A stretch of 64,000 bases of DNA from Puccinia triticina (lineage: Eukaryota; Basidiomycota; Pucciniomycetes; Pucciniales; Pucciniaceae): assembly GCF_026914185.1 (NCBI RefSeq), contig NC_070568.1:1488001-1552000 (forward strand), written 5' to 3'. Shown here one piece after another: positions 46,080-58,715 of this stretch. A program made the translations under genes and the position numbers. The notes under the pieces were generated by a model that saw only the letters and a list, made by a program, of their open reading frames with translations, was not told the origin of the DNA and searched no databases. Within the stretch, counting starts at the first letter, position 1; each line of letters begins with the position of its first letter.

Positions 46080-49000
46080 CTACCCACCAACACCAAGTTG
46101 TTTCAACGCACTAGTCATTTTTAATGGTCCGAGCCGCTTGGTCAAGACGTCCGCTAGTTGGTTGTGGGTGCTGGTCCAAGTGACATTGATGTTGTTTTCC
46201 CTGATCAAATCATTAACGAAATAGAAGGCACGCCGAAGATATTTGGTCTTCTTTTTCGACGTGTTGTCAGTCGCGATGAGGATCGCGGCTTCATTGTCGC
46301 AATGCATTGATAATTTTGGTTGAGAGCCCATCTCTTCGAAGATGTTGAGTAAATGAGCCAGTTGCTGTGCCCCTTCCGAAAGCGCCAAGTACTCCGCCGC
46401 ACACGTCGACATCGCCACTACCGTTTGCCTTTTTGACCCCCACACGATGCTGTTTCCGTCGTGTGTCAACAGATAGCCCGTAGTTGACCGTTCATGCTCT
46501 CCGCCCCAATTCGCATCCGTCCACAAGTCCAGTCCCCCCGATCCCGCCGTATAAACCAATTCTTTTTCCGTCGTCCTCCCCAAATATCCTATCAACCAAT
46601 CTAACGCTGTCCAATGCATCGCCAAAGGTGCCGCGCAGAACCTCGCCAGAAGGTTCACCGCATACGCCAGATCCGGACGGGTCCCACACGCCAAATACAT
46701 TAGAGACCCAATTGTAGATCAAAAGGCTGTCTGATCTATGGGTTCACCTGACGAAGACTCTAGTTCCACCTCTGGAAGTGGGCAGTGGTGTGCGTGAGTT
46801 TTGCGATGGTAGGTTGTGACGATTTGTTTTGCCATGAGCGATTGGTTGAGCCGCAGGTGGGGGCCATCCCAACGAAAGTCAATCCCGACAAGTCGTTGTA
46901 CTTCATCCGACCATTTAATTTCTAGCTGAGATTCCATACCCCGTCGTAAATCGTTGAGCAGAGATTTGTCCGACGCCAGGGCAAAACCATCGTCTACGTG
47001 CAGCCAAATGATGATGAAGTTGCCCTTGCGTTTGAAGAGGTAGAGTGACGGTTCTATCTCGCTAGTGTCGAAGCCGAGAGACCAAACTGTTTGTTGGAAG
47101 AACTTCCACCAGCAGCGAGCAGCTTGCTTGGTACCGTAAAGTGCCTTTTTCAAACGCATGACCTTACCTTTGAGGGAGGGATCGATTTCCACTGGTGGTT
47201 GTATGTATACCTCCTCTTCAATAGGAGAGTATAGATACGCCGAGCTGACATCAAAGGTGGCAGTTGGGAATCCATGAGAGAGACTGATCGATATGAGGAG
47301 ACGTAGAGTGTTCAGGGAGGCAGTCGGCGCGTAAGTTTCATTGTAGTCCAGGCCCATCTGCTGGTTGAAGCCTTTAGCTACATAACGCGCGCGGTATTTG
47401 TCCACAGTCCCATCAGGCTTTCGTTTGATTGAGAAGACCCACCTCGCGCCTAGTGCCTTGCTTCCTTTAGGTGCCGTTGTTGGGATCCAAACCTCCAGTT
47501 GTCCGAATTTCAGCATCTCATACTCCGCTGCAGCACGCCAGAGGTGGGCATCCGGTCCTGACAGCGCCTGCTTGATAGATTTGGGGAGATTATGTTCTTC
47601 ATCAGTCGAAAGCAGGCCCATTTGGCGGCGTTCTTCTTCAGCAATTTCAGTGGTCTTCTCCTCGCCGAGCCGGAGCATTATTTGCTTCAGAATAAGATCA
47701 ACTTGAGTCTCAGTCTCTGGTTCCGGAGGAGGGACAAGGTCTGGAGCTGGTTTACCGGCAGGTTTCTGCACCGGGAGGACTTGAAAATCTGGAAATTTTA
47801 CCGCCGACGAGTGAACAATCCTGCGTTCTTCAGGAACCCAGAACAACCAACCTGACCTGGACGTAGGGTATCCGAGTAGCTGACCTTCGCGGGCTCGTTC
47901 ATCCAGTTTCTTCCGTCTCTCCTTAGGAACGTGGATGATGGCGCGCGCACCGAACGGATAGAGCGTCTCTGGGATTGTCTTGACGTTGTAGAGGAGCTCA
48001 AGGGGAGACTTCTGACCAGTGCGTATGTTGGGCAGGTGGTTGTGAAGATGTGCCGCTGTGGAGTATGCAAAACTCCACCAGATGCTTGACAGTCCACTTG
48101 CATGGAGCATCGTCCTTGCCATGTCACCAAGGGTGCGGTTGACTCGCTCCGCTTCGCCGTTCTGAGATGGGGAGTACGGTGTAACTGGGGTGAGGGTCGT
48201 ACCGATAGCCTTGAGTTGTGGCTTGAGGCTTTTGGTGTATTCAAGCGCGTTGTCGCATCGAAGGTACGACGGAGCTTTGCCCAGGGCCGTTTTTAGGTGG
48301 TTGATCCACGCCATGATTTTCACTGGAACCTCGCTTCTGTTGGCCATCGGTGCGCAGAACGTGTAGGTACTAGCATGATCACAGAGTGTCACCAAATATC
48401 GGCAGCCATTGATGTCTAGATTTAAGGGTCCAATCACGTCTGAGACACAGAAGTCGAGGGGGGCATCTCTGGGGATTTGTGTCTCCATCCCAAGAAACTT
48501 TTTATCCATGCTTTTTGATCGGGCGCACTGCTCACAGAAGAAGCTCTTCCAGGCGATCTTCTTCTCCGGGTAGTTGATGCGGAGAAAATTTTTGACCACC
48601 TGATCGGAGACATGGCCCAGTCGAACGTGCCAAGTGTAAGATTCAAACAAGGGACTTTCAGTCACTTTCTTTGATTGCAATATAGCGCTGGTCTTGATCG
48701 ACCAGCAGTAGTTATGAAAGACGGTATCATAACTAGTATTACAAGGATCAAATAAAGTGGCTTGAGTGCCATCGTAGACTAGCCTCCATCCATCCGCAAG
48801 AAGTCGGCCGGTTGAAAGGATGATTCCATCAACACCTGGGCAGTGATAGACATCCTTAATTATCAGCGGACCCTTCGGTGTCGGGATCGTCACACTGCCG
48901 ATTTCGGATACAGTGACATTCATATCCGAGACGGCCAGATAAAACGTGCGGGGTCTTGTCAGTTTCTTGTCGACTTTGAACAGGGAGGAGTCTCCGCTTA

Positions 49001-50405
49001 CGTGGGCAGACGCGCCTGAGTCAATCAGGACACCATCGCTGACGTCCAGGATATTCACTTGTCGGAGGCGGTTTCCGGAGCCTTCAGGTCGCGGTGGAGG
49101 TCGGTACTTGGAGTCCTTCACATTGAAATCGGCGTCCGGAGGGCTGATCTTTCCAGTGGCCACGTCCCGCCAAAAATGGGTGCAGTCAGGGTACCAGTGG
49201 CCATTGTCTCCACAGTACAGGCAATGGACACCGTGTTTCTTGAGGAGGGAGTCGGACTGGACTTTGCCTTTGAAATGTACGGCTTTGTCTATTGACAGCT
49301 GGGGCAAGGTCCGTGCAGGTTGTTGAGTGTTGCGTCGTTGAGGGGCAACATATCTCGCCTGAGTTTGCAGAGCGTGGATTTGGTCTAAATCCATCGCCAT
49401 TGGGTCGGACAAAGGTGGCGCCAACGAGGAGTGAGAGCCAGTTCCTTTGTTTTGGAGCTTGTTGGCCGCGAACTGAAGGATAGTCAACACATCGTCGAAG
49501 GCAGGAGCGTCCTTTTTGTTCAGCTGCTGACTGACTGTGAATTCGAAGGCCATTGGGTCCACCCCCACTGGGGGCTTGAAATATGCTTGGAGTAGGATTC
49601 CAAGCGCTTTGTCCCACGTGAGTTTGAGTTGGGCCAGTTCTGATTTGAGTTGGGCCCACACCGAGAGGGTTGCATCGGTGGCGGCTGCAGGGTCGTTGAC
49701 AAGCGAGATGACTTCCCCTAGCAGTTCGATCTTCCGGCGGCGGTCCGATCTGGAGCATTTTGACTTCAGAAGTTCAAAAACTTCTTTCGGGTTTGACAGC
49801 TTAGACAAATCGACGATATCGCCCAGAGTATCAACAATCGTATTGCGGATGAGGCTTGTTACGGTGGAGGCCTCGTCGACAGTGAGGGCGTTGAAGTTCT
49901 CCGGCTTGTCGGTGAACGCTTCTTGTCGTACCAAGACATGACGGATAGTCCTGTCTAGAGCTGCTTCCCAGACTGGGAAGTTGGTCCCCTCGTATACAAG
50001 GATAGGCTTCCGGGGGTTAAGTTGGTTATGGACTTTGAGGGGATCTTTGACAAAGTTCTCCATAATCATTTCTTGACGGGTGCGTGGACGATGAGGAGGA
50101 GCGGGATGGAAGGGTTGAGCCTGTTGTTGATTAATCTTCAGGGTCGCAATTTCTTGACGGAGGTCGTCAAAAATTTTTCTGGCCTCGGCCGGGGTGAGCT
50201 CGTGGTCCATTGGTGCTTCCATCGATTGGTCTGATGAAGAGGATGAGGAGGGTGTCGAGGGAATGGAAAAATAGGTGGATGTGGATGGTTGGGGTTGGTT
50301 CAATATCTCTGATTTTTGATCTTCAATTTCTTTTTCTCGTTTTTTATCTTTTTGCTCTTGCTCAATCTTTTTAAATCTATCTTTTCTCTTCTCTATCCAG
50401 TTCAT
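46080..50405 (-). pseudogene. copia-2 gag-pol polyprotein, one in-frame TGA
   Basis: A single frame of 1,442 codons runs from the ATG at 50405 to 46080, broken only by TGA at 46719-46721. The order is: Lys/Glu-rich N-terminal coiled region, Gag (VYEGTNFPVWE), CCHC knuckle CLYCGDNGHWYPDC (about 396-409), protease DSGA (about 463-466), integrase HHCC and DDE core (SDVIGPL, RCDNALEY, NGEAERVNRT), reverse transcriptase with LHVDD, and RNase H (LWTDANWGGE, CAAEYLALSEG, CDNEAAI). The TGA lies between DQTAF and STIGSLMYLACGTRPD, where copia proteins normally carry an arginine or lysine (YR(S/Q)xxGSLMYL). All catalytic residues are intact, so one nonsense change separates this copy from a full frame. 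Confidence 0.93.
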
Positions 50406-50453
50406 CAAACGACCGATTCGGGACCCGGGGTATCGACGCGGTGCACTGAAAGC

Positions 50454-50465
50454 CGGCTTTTAACC
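50454..50465 (-). promoter_or_regulatory. Putative primer-binding site of copia-2
   Basis: CCGGCTTTTAACC next to the 5' LTR contains GGCTTTTAACC, the shape of a tRNA-Lys(UUU) anticodon arm (CTTTTAA loop). This suggests priming from an internal tRNA fragment as in copia-1, though a different tRNA. Tentative. Confidence 0.35.
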
Positions 50466-50844
50466 TATAAGACACTGCAATCTTACAGTGAATGGAAACT
50501 GGGCGGTACAGTTCCGTCACGGGTTAGCTATCGGCACTCGCGGATTCCGGTCTCCAATCTCGGTATGATAATTGCATAAGATGAAGGAAAAGCATACTAA
50601 CCTGGGCGGTACAGTTCCGTCACGGGTTAGCTATCGGCACTCGCGGATTCCGGTCTCCAATCTCGGTGAGGAAAGAGATTGGAGCCGGGGCGCGGGATTT
50701 GCCAGACTAAGTACATGATTTTAGACCTAACCGGATGACTAAGCTCGACTATCACTACCTAGGTTATGGTTCTACATACATAGTTATGCTCTTGTAGTTT
50801 ATGTAATCTTGCATCTTCCTGTTTCTTCCGGTTGTACTCCAACA
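50466..50844 (-). repeat. 5' LTR of copia-2 (379 bp)
   Basis: Nearly identical to 45679-46057, including the internal 64-bp duplication. Confidence 0.9.
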
Positions 50845-50845
50845 C

Positions 50846-50902
50846 AGCAAGTCCCTCCTTCGGAGGTCGCTACGCTCCCCCGAGGAGGGTACTTGTGGTA
50901 AG
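50846..50902. repeat. Hairpin repeat CAAGTCCCTCC...GAGGAGGGTACTTG
   Basis: A GC-rich hairpin with the same CAAGTCCCTCC start and GTGGTAAGTT exit as the closing hairpins of the 22379 and 31892 repeats. copia-2 landed at its edge. Confidence 0.7.
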
Positions 50903-51076
50903 TTCGCGATCGAAGCCGATCGGGATGTAACGGGATCTTTGAAGTCCGCGGCGGCTCCTCGGAGCACGGGAGGGCCGGGGTGCTTAGAGCGGTGCTCCCC
51001 GGCCCCCGAAATCCTCTTGTCCATGCATGTATGCGTCTCCATAGAAGGCGTTCCCCAGCTTCTCCTTCTCTCTCCA

Positions 51077-52787
51077 ATGGCCATCCCAGAATCGGACGAA
51101 ACCCCGACCCTGCTATCGGATCTCTCGCTCGAAGATACTGAGATACTGAGCCCTCAACAAATGCTGAACGAGTTCAAGGCGGTGAATATTTGTGGTAAGT
51201 AACGTATTCTAATCCACCCATGTGATTGGAAAGATTGACTGGTTGTTTTTCTTATGTCTGTGCGTCCAGCTCCTATGGTCAGATACTCCAAGTTGCCGTT
51301 CCGACAGCTTGTCTCGGAGTACGAAACGCATATCACATTTACGCCGATGATTCTGTGAGCCCTTAATTCCTCTTCCCTGTTTCTTCTCCCCCCGGAGGCT
51401 GGAGGGTTCTGTACTGATAGACTTTCTCAGGGCTCAAGAATTCAGTCTATCAGAGAAAGCGAGGGATTCCGATTTCTCGACCAACGAGGCCGAACGGGGC
51501 ACCTTCCTCATGCAAGAATCGCGCGCGCCTTCGCCTAATTGTGTCAGTCGCCCCAAACGGAAAGTCCGGGGCAGTTTGATTGCACAGTTTGGCGGCCACA
51601 GTCCTTTTTATATGGGTCATGCTGCTGCACTCATCAAAAAGTAGGCATTTTTGTGGTGTTTTCGGATAAGCCTTCTTGAGTGTTTCTGAATTTGTTCTTA
51701 TGAAGGTATGTCGACGGCGTTGATATTAACTGCGGATGTCCCCAACAGTGGGCATACAAAGAAGGTATTGGATCGGCCCTTCTCCGCAAGGTGACCGCTT
51801 TCTTCTTCTCTCTATCTATCTCTTCTTATCCCGTCTCCATACATGTTTAGACAGATTTCTTATTTTTTTGATCGATCAAAGTGGATAGCCAGACTTAGTT
51901 CGCGACTTGGTCCGCTCAATCAAAGGAACGTGTGGTGAAGATTTTCCAGTGTCGATCAAGATTCGAATAGATGACGACTTGAGGTGATTGCATCTTGGGA
52001 GACTGTTTTGAATATCCATGTAGCTGAATTGGTGTGCTTTAGAAACACCTCCCAACTGATCAAAACTGCGATCCAGGCGAATGCTTCGATGATCACAGTT
52101 CATGGTGAGTGCCCCACTTTAGGAATGACCGATCTATGAAGACTTGAATACTGAGAGTAGGAAGGATGGATTGACTAGGGCGTACGCGTCGACAAGCTAG
52201 TTCGCATCCGGTGGATTTGGAATCGATCAAGTTTGCGAATCAAGAGGCCCAATCGGGCGCCAACGGGCTGATCCCAGTGGTGGCCAATGGGGATGTGTTC
52301 ACGTTGGATGATGCGAACAAGACTCGCGAGATCTGTGGGGTACATGGGGTGATGAGTGCCCGAGGACTGCAAGAAAACCCAGCCCTGTTTGCTGGCTATG
52401 ATCGGATCCCACTGGCAGGCATCGAAGTAAATGCTCTCTCCGTGCTTCATCATCTACCGGATGATCTTGTCAGCTGAAAAACAGACTGATTGATTGGCCA
52501 CGCCGTCATAGCGCTTTCTGACCCTATCGGCCCAGAATGGGTTCATGTTCCCACTGTTCCATCGTCATTTGGCCGACATGTTGGGCCCATGGTTCTCTAC
52601 TCGAGAAGAAAAGAAGTTCTTCAACATGCTGTCCAGTCCCCCCTCGGTCATCGATTTTTTAGAGGTACGTGCCCCCTGTTCTTTTGCCTAGGTAGTATTG
52701 CACCAGTGACGTACTTAAGCTGGAAAACCTTTTCTTCAGGAAACTTACAATATCCAGCCCACACCGTTGCCAGAAATCATTTTTTGA
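51077..52787 (+). CDS. tRNA-dihydrouridine synthase, DUS4-like
   Basis: Nine exons (51077-51194, 51270-51354, 51431-51640, 51706-51790, 51889-51983, 52043-52104, 52179-52426, 52512-52664, 52740-52787) give 367 aa with every phase matching. The FMN-binding TIM barrel is evident: APMVRYSKLPFR at its start, DINCGCPQQWAYKEGIGSAL with the catalytic Cys at about 149, PVSIKIRID, ITVHGRTRRQ, VVANGDVFTLDDA and GVMSARGLQENPALF. The C-terminal FHRHLADML...REEKKFFNMLSS part matches the Dus4 subfamily, which reduces U20a/U20b of tRNA with NADPH. An upstream in-frame ATG at 51023 would add 18 residues. The insert of about 40 polar residues in exon 3 is longer than usual. Confidence 0.88.
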
Positions 52788-53071
52788 TCTTCAGCCTCTG
52801 GTTTAGTTTCCCTTTACATTGATCAAGATGAGGATATTTTTTTTTCCAATTGTTATTTCTTTGATATGCAAAAACGGATTTGTAAATAACTACACCTGTT
52901 GATGGCCTTCATCCCGATGAGGATTATTTGGAGATGAGACCAGCTTCTGCCGACCTCTGATCCTGGGTGGCTGGCCGTGCTTATGTCAGCAGTCTTCCCT
53001 CCTCGGCTTCACTCCAAGCAGCAGCCGATCGGGAGTGACACAAACTTCTGACCGACAACACCTTGGGCGCG

Positions 53072-55240
53072 ATGAGCAGCAGACTGACAGCCCCAGCACT
53101 CGCCAGGCGCCAGCTCAGACTGATCACAGCCAACCCCGCCTGGACACCAGCACGCCGAGCACCCCCACCAGCAGCAGCAGCAGCATCGATGTCCACTTCA
53201 GCCAGCCATCGACGACTAGCCATCCTCAGCCACCATCTCGCCCCACCACCATCATCCAGCCGCCCTGCCTACTCCTCCAGACCTTCCCCGCCGACTCCCC
53301 AACAGGTCAGATCCACATCCAGCTACCAGAGAACACACAGGACCTCAGCTGAAGATTGTCGAGCGTTTTTCGCAGCCCTCCGTGCTCACTAAAACGGATG
53401 GAAACCTGCGCTCCTTGACTCTCAACAGACCCGAGGCTTTGAATGCACTCAACATGGAAATGATCCAAGCCATCGCCGCCGAACTTACCGTAGGTCTTGA
53501 CGGAAACTGTGGATCTTCGCCCCTCTCTAACATCTCTTTATTTACGCCCTTTTTTTTTGGTAGAAATGGGAGAACAGCGAGCCCGCAAAGATGGTGATTC
53601 TCAAGGGCGTCGGAAGGGCTTTCTGTGCGGGCGGCGATGTGGTCTGTAAGTTTGGCACCGCCCAGTCCGCCTCATTTTGAGTCTTATCCTGATTTTATTT
53701 TCAATGATAGCGTTGGTCAAATCAGTCGCCTCGGAAGACTCCGCACAGCGGAAAACCCCGGTGGACTTCTTCCGCGCCGAATACACACTCGACTCGTTCA
53801 TTGCAAAGATGTCCACGCCAGTCGTTTGCTTCTTGGACGGAATTACAAGTTTTGTGGTTCATATTATTTTTTTCTAAGAGAAAACCTCTCGATCGTTTTC
53901 TTTTTTTTTGAGTAGCTGATACCTGGACATTTCCTTCATTGCAACACAAGTGGGTGGAGGGATGGGTTTGAGTATGCATACTCCCTTCCGTATCGCCACC
54001 GAAAAGACCCGGGTGGCCATGCCAGAAGTCAGTCCATCTTCTCGCTCACAGATTCCATCCAAGCTCTCCACCAGAACTCATGTTTGTTGGATCTGAAGAC
54101 TGCAATCGGCCTGTTTCCGGACGTCGGGGCTAGCTTTTTCCTTCCAAGACTGGATGGTGAATTGGGTACCTATCTCGGCCTGACCGGTACAAGTTTATAT
54201 GGATGGGGAGCCTTGTAAGTAGTTAGTTGTTCCTTTTGCACCTTAGGGAATGATGGGCTCAAGATCGAGATGATTGTTTGTCTTCAGCCAGGCTGGAATA
54301 GCGTCCCATTACGTGCCATCGAGCTCGTTAGCAGCTCTCGAGGACCGACTCTCGGCCTTATCAGCAGATGCGACACACGACCGAATCAACGATGCGATCA
54401 ATGAGTTCGCGGCGGATCCGGAGGAGTCGAGCAGTTCGAGCCCCGCGTTCGATCTTCAGGGCACTAAACGGCAAGCCATTGACCATTGTTTCGGCCAGAA
54501 CACTGTCGAGAAGATCGTCGAACAGTTAGAGGCCGTCAGAGACGGGCATCTGTTCAGCGAGGACCCGGCCCTGAAATCGTGGGCCGAACAGACTATCGAC
54601 TTGATCCTCATCAGAAGCCCATCGAGTTGTAAGATCACCCTGATGGCTCTCAGAGAGGGTAAGAAAATGTCGATCGATGAGTGCTTTGCGATGGAGATGA
54701 GAATGGCTGCTACGTGTTGCGTAAGTTGCCCACCTCCTACTATCTCCGAAATCGAAAGATAAGAGAGTCAAGCTTAACATACATATATACATATAGGATG
54801 TTCAAACCCACCCAGACTTTGTGACGGGAGTGACGCATCTGTTGGTCAACAAACAGAAGAGTCGACCGGCGTGGTCGCCCTCGGAGTTAAGCGAAGTCAA
54901 GCTCCCAGAGATCACGGCGCAGTATTTCTCGTCCCAGCCGGCGTCGAGCACGCACGTAGTCCGTCTGGATAGTCTATCCCCGACCCGGATCCAGTCTTAC
55001 CACGACTATCCGTACGCAAACTACGGCCTGCCCTCGGAAGAGACGATCAAGAATCTGGTGATCGGGAACGTCAAGGGTACCAGCGGCCATCTCGCCATCA
55101 CCGCGCCCGAACTGCACGAGATGGTCTCCCAGAAATGGAACCATAAGGTCGGCGTCGCCCAGAAACTTGACGATATCCTTGCCAGACGGACGACTCGGAA
55201 AGGTCAGAATGAGGGCTTTGTTCTCAAGTGGCAGTATTGA
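53072..55240 (+). CDS. 3-hydroxyisobutyryl-CoA hydrolase, mitochondrial
   Basis: Eight exons (53072-53305, 53349-53489, 53564-53645, 53711-53848, 53951-54027, 54099-54214, 54288-54720, 54797-55240) give 554 aa. The first 78 residues are rich in Arg, Ala, Ser and Pro with few acids, typical of a mitochondrial presequence. The crotonase-fold core follows: [36 protein letters not shown], then [21 protein letters not shown]. The catalytic Glu and Asp sit at 224 and 232, the same spacing as in human HIBCH. The enzyme hydrolyses 3-hydroxyisobutyryl-CoA in valine catabolism. The C-terminal 150 residues are longer than in the animal enzyme, as in yeast Ehd3. Intron 1 (43 bp) is unusually short but both flanking phases agree. 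Confidence 0.9.
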
Positions 55241-56249
55241 GACTCTCTCTTGGTTCGAACTTGGGCAAACTTCCTTGGACCCCTCAAAAACAAACTCTTG
55301 TTTCTTTTCATTTACCCTCTTTCTCCCTGGTTCAACTTCATGTTAGCAAAAGAGAAATTTAAGTTGTCGTTTATACTCGTGTAATTAATGGTCTTTGGGG
55401 CAACGTGAAGAAAAAAAAAACAGTCTGTCCACATCTCAGTCTTCTGATTATTTTATGGCGATGATTTGTCTGCTTGAGAACTGTTGAGGTGCCACTGTGT
55501 TCGTTCATTTGGGAGGCTAAGGCCTAGCTGCTCTGCCGGGTCAGTGACATCATTTTGGCTGAGGGGTGATGTGTTATGTTGTGTGATGTGATGTGTGATG
55601 TGGTGTGTGATGTGGCGGGTGCTTCAGTCCCACTCTTCAGTTCAGTTCAGTCTGATCTGGCCATTTCCTGATACTCAAAGGGACATTCCCAACTTCCCCT
55701 GCACAGAAAAGGCAACTCCACCAGCCCAAGAGGGTCTGACCATACATACATCCATACTGGCAAATCATACAACTACATCAACAGAAAAAGACAGCTGAAA
55801 TTCTTCGAAGGGACTCCCCTAATTTTTTTTTAAAGAAAAACGAGGGTTGGGAAGCTGGGAGTTTCTGATCAGGAAGATCGTCGAGCTGTAGGGCCATCCA
55901 ATCGTAAGTTGAGGCAGGAAGTGTACTGAATCTTGTCTTTCCGTAATCAGCAACCACTCAAACACTTCCAACTCGCAGCTGTCTCCACAAAACCCATCCA
56001 CCTCTCCTATCCGCTCCCCGGCTACCTCGCCCATCGTCGCAGCGATCCCGGGCGCCAAGGCATCTCGGTATACGGTGTGTTGTGTTTTACTTTTTTTTTG
56101 TTTCAATTGAAATACATCCTTTCCCGAGAAAAGCAAAAAAAAAATAACAACACTAATGTTGATGCTGTTTTGATTGATTGGCTTGGAGCAGACAACTCGA
56201 TATATAGTCTTCTGAAGAACGTCAGAGCCAGGCGGTCCGCGAAAGAGAG
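55241..56249. other. Intergenic region
   Basis: Contains the 3' UTR of the hydrolase and a GTGATGTG-rich stretch near 55570-55620. A possible 5' untranslated exon of the OTU gene lies around 55930-56075. No separate gene supported. Confidence 0.4.
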
Positions 56250-57814
56250 ATGACGAAACGGGACGGCCCTCGACGAGTCTCCAAGCGCCTGTCCACCCAT
56301 CCCCCCTCCACATCCTCCACCTCCACCCTCGACCATCCCCGCCGATCCAAAGGCCGGGCTAGGACCAGAGCGAGCGGCGTCAAGGTCCGTGTGCCCGCCT
56401 CCCCTACCTCCTCCCATCCTCCGCCTGACCCGCCTCTCCTGTTGTTGGCTCGGATCCCATTGACCAAACCCACCTGGCTCATATCGCACACAGATCATCG
56501 ACGATCCCATGGTAGACGAGAAGCGGCTGAAGGACCAACTGACCCGGATGGGATTCTATGCGGTCAACACCCTCGGCGACGGCAACTGTCTGTTCAGGGC
56601 GCTTTCCGACCAGCTCTACGGCACCCCGAACCGCCACCTCGAGATCCGCCAGGAGGTGTGCGGATATCTGGCCCAGCACGAGGCCCGCTACAAGGCCTTC
56701 GTCGACATGGACGAGGACGAGAGCTGGGAATCCCACCTCGAACTGATGGCTAAACAGGGTGAGCCTCCCAGCCTTGTCCCTCTCTGTATGTCTTTCCTTC
56801 GATGACCCCCATCCGGCCCTCCTGTTTTCTTTGTTGTTGTGTCCATCTCCACCGTTCCCCCCCCCCTCCCATCCTGCAACACTCATTTTTTTTTCTTGAT
56901 TCGGTTTGTGTTGGTTTTTAGGAACTTATGGGGGCCACTTAGAGCTTTCTGCGTTTGCAAACTTCCATCGTCGACCGATCAAGATCATCCAACCAGGGAT
57001 GGTGTATGTGATCAGCTATGAGGACGAATCGCCGGGCTCGAGCTCGCAGAAAAAGGTTATCAAGGGGAAGCTCAAGGGGAAAGGCAAGCGATCGGATGAT
57101 CCGGGACCGGTGATGTCCCCTGCCGACACCCCCGTCTATCTGGTCTACCATCAGTGGGAAGTAAGTCCACCACTCCCTCATTTCCTCCACATCTCTTTAC
57201 CGCCAGAGCCCAGCTGGTTGCTGATCTTTTGAGCAGCATTACAGCAGCGTTCGTAATCTCGATGGGCCCCATTCTGGGATCCCTTGTATCCGAGAGGTCA
57301 GTCCGATTTGTTTTTTCTGGGATCACAGCCAAGTCTACAGAAGTGTTGATATGTTTTTTTCTTTTGTATTCAGCGGGACCTGGAAAGCACGGCATGCATG
57401 GAGCCGAGCGGCCCGGTGGGCAAGAGCCGGAAGGCGAGCATGATGAGCTACCGCGAATGTTCGTCGTCGCCGGCCTCGGCGGGCTCGTCCTCGACGACGA
57501 CGACGACGGGGAGCGAGGATACAGGGGGGGAGCTGGAGAAGCAGGCAGCGGGCGGGCGGCCTGGCTCTTCGAGTCTGTCCGACCGGCCCCGTCGGACGAA
57601 GAAGACCGCCCAACGCACCTCCCCCCTCTCCAGACCCCCTCAGTCTTCCCTCCCGCCCCCGCCCCTCGACCCTCGTCAGATGCTCAAACCCCTCAGCAAA
57701 CGCGCACTCAGACTCGCTCGACGGAACCAGAACGCTTCCAACCCCGCCGCTTCCTCCGCGCAGCTGTCTACCCAGATCGACTCCGTCGGCCTGTTGAGGG
57801 AACTCAAAGTCTGA
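56250..57814 (+). CDS. OTU-domain deubiquitinase (OTUD3-like)
   Basis: Five exons (56250-56384, 56494-56758, 56922-57160, 57237-57296, 57374-57814) give 379 aa. The OTU catalytic core is complete: LGDGNCLFRAL with Asp74 and nucleophile Cys77, the GTYGGHLELSAFANF strand-helix, and the catalytic His214 in HYSSVRN, which is the first codon of exon 4. This architecture, with the OTU domain near the N-terminus and a long tail, resembles OTUD3 and related cysteine proteases that cleave ubiquitin chains. Exon 5 encodes a Ser-, Thr-, Pro- and Arg-rich disordered tail with a KxLSKRALRLARRNQ basic helix, possibly a nuclear signal. The first 45 residues are basic and disordered. The ATG at 56509 in exon 2 is an alternative start. 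Confidence 0.9.
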
Positions 57815-58715
57815 CCATCGCTCTACCCCTCTCTTGATTGAATATCATCCCCTTACCCCTGTGTTCTAACGTTAGTCCTTTGTGCCTGTTTTCTATCCTT
57901 TTGTCGGCCATCTTCCTTGTCGAAATGAGTTTTTTTTTTTTTTTTTTAGTTTATGCATACATGTCATTGTTGTTTTCCATGTGATCAATATATTCTGAAG
58001 GACCTTTCGTATCGTGATCCGGTTTGTTGGGTTGAGCTTGTCCTCTGTTGCAGATAGAGAGACAGACAGAGAAAGGAAGTTACAAAAGACTGGATTTCGA
58101 GTTGTGTCATACAATAGTCATAATGAAGGAACGTAGGGATTGCATAGGAGATTGCTCTTTCTCTGAGGTGTGCTATGCAAATATGTAATTGCTTCCATGT
58201 TCCTTTACAGTATGTAATAAGCACGTGGTGATATGGAGTTTGTGCACTTTGTTGTTGGGTTCACCTGTGGCCACTACATAACAGTATACTGTACCGAGGG
58301 ATTAAGGGGCCCATTATTGTACGCTAGGGGGTCAATTTGGGTGCGCTACATCAGCGACTCTGGAATCCCTGGTCTTGTCAGAATCTCCGAGCTCCGGTCC
58401 CCCAAAATCCGTCTAAGTCACTGGCCCACCCGCCGGTCATATGATCGCCGTACTCTGACCAGCTCATAGCACATCACTCGCGCCATCACACCGGCCTCGA
58501 CACTTTTTTCAACAGCGAACACCTCATCGGATCACCCGGATCAGCAACCACCGCCAACGGCAACAGCACACTGCAATCAACACTTAATAAGGGTATGTAC
58601 CTCTTTTGCTTCGCTGGAATTTTGACACTCATTCATCTTGCCACATCTGCTCCAAGGAATCAGAAAAAGAAATACCTACCTCTCGCAATCTCGAAAGGCA
58701 TCGCTGCCATCGCAA
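57815..58715. other. Intergenic region upstream of the transposon-associated gene
   Basis: Starts with the OTU gene 3' UTR. The segment 58300-58500 is GC-richer, and a GTATGT...AAG intron-like stretch (58593 to about 58657) suggests a spliced 5' UTR for the next gene. No terminal repeat identified. Confidence 0.4.

Larger units (their letters stand above)
45679..50844 (-). mobile_element. Complete Ty1/copia retrotransposon (copia-2), very young
   Basis: Two 379-bp LTRs (45679-46057 and 50466-50844) differ at one noticed base (CTAAGCTTGAC versus CTAAGCTCGAC, a CpG to TpG change). A GCAAG repeat touches the left LTR (45674-45678) and lies two bases beyond the right LTR (50847-50851), so the target duplication is probable and the exact LTR edge is 0-2 bp uncertain. 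The element is transcribed leftward, with a C8 run beside the 3' LTR serving as polypurine tract on the minus strand. Confidence 0.92.
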
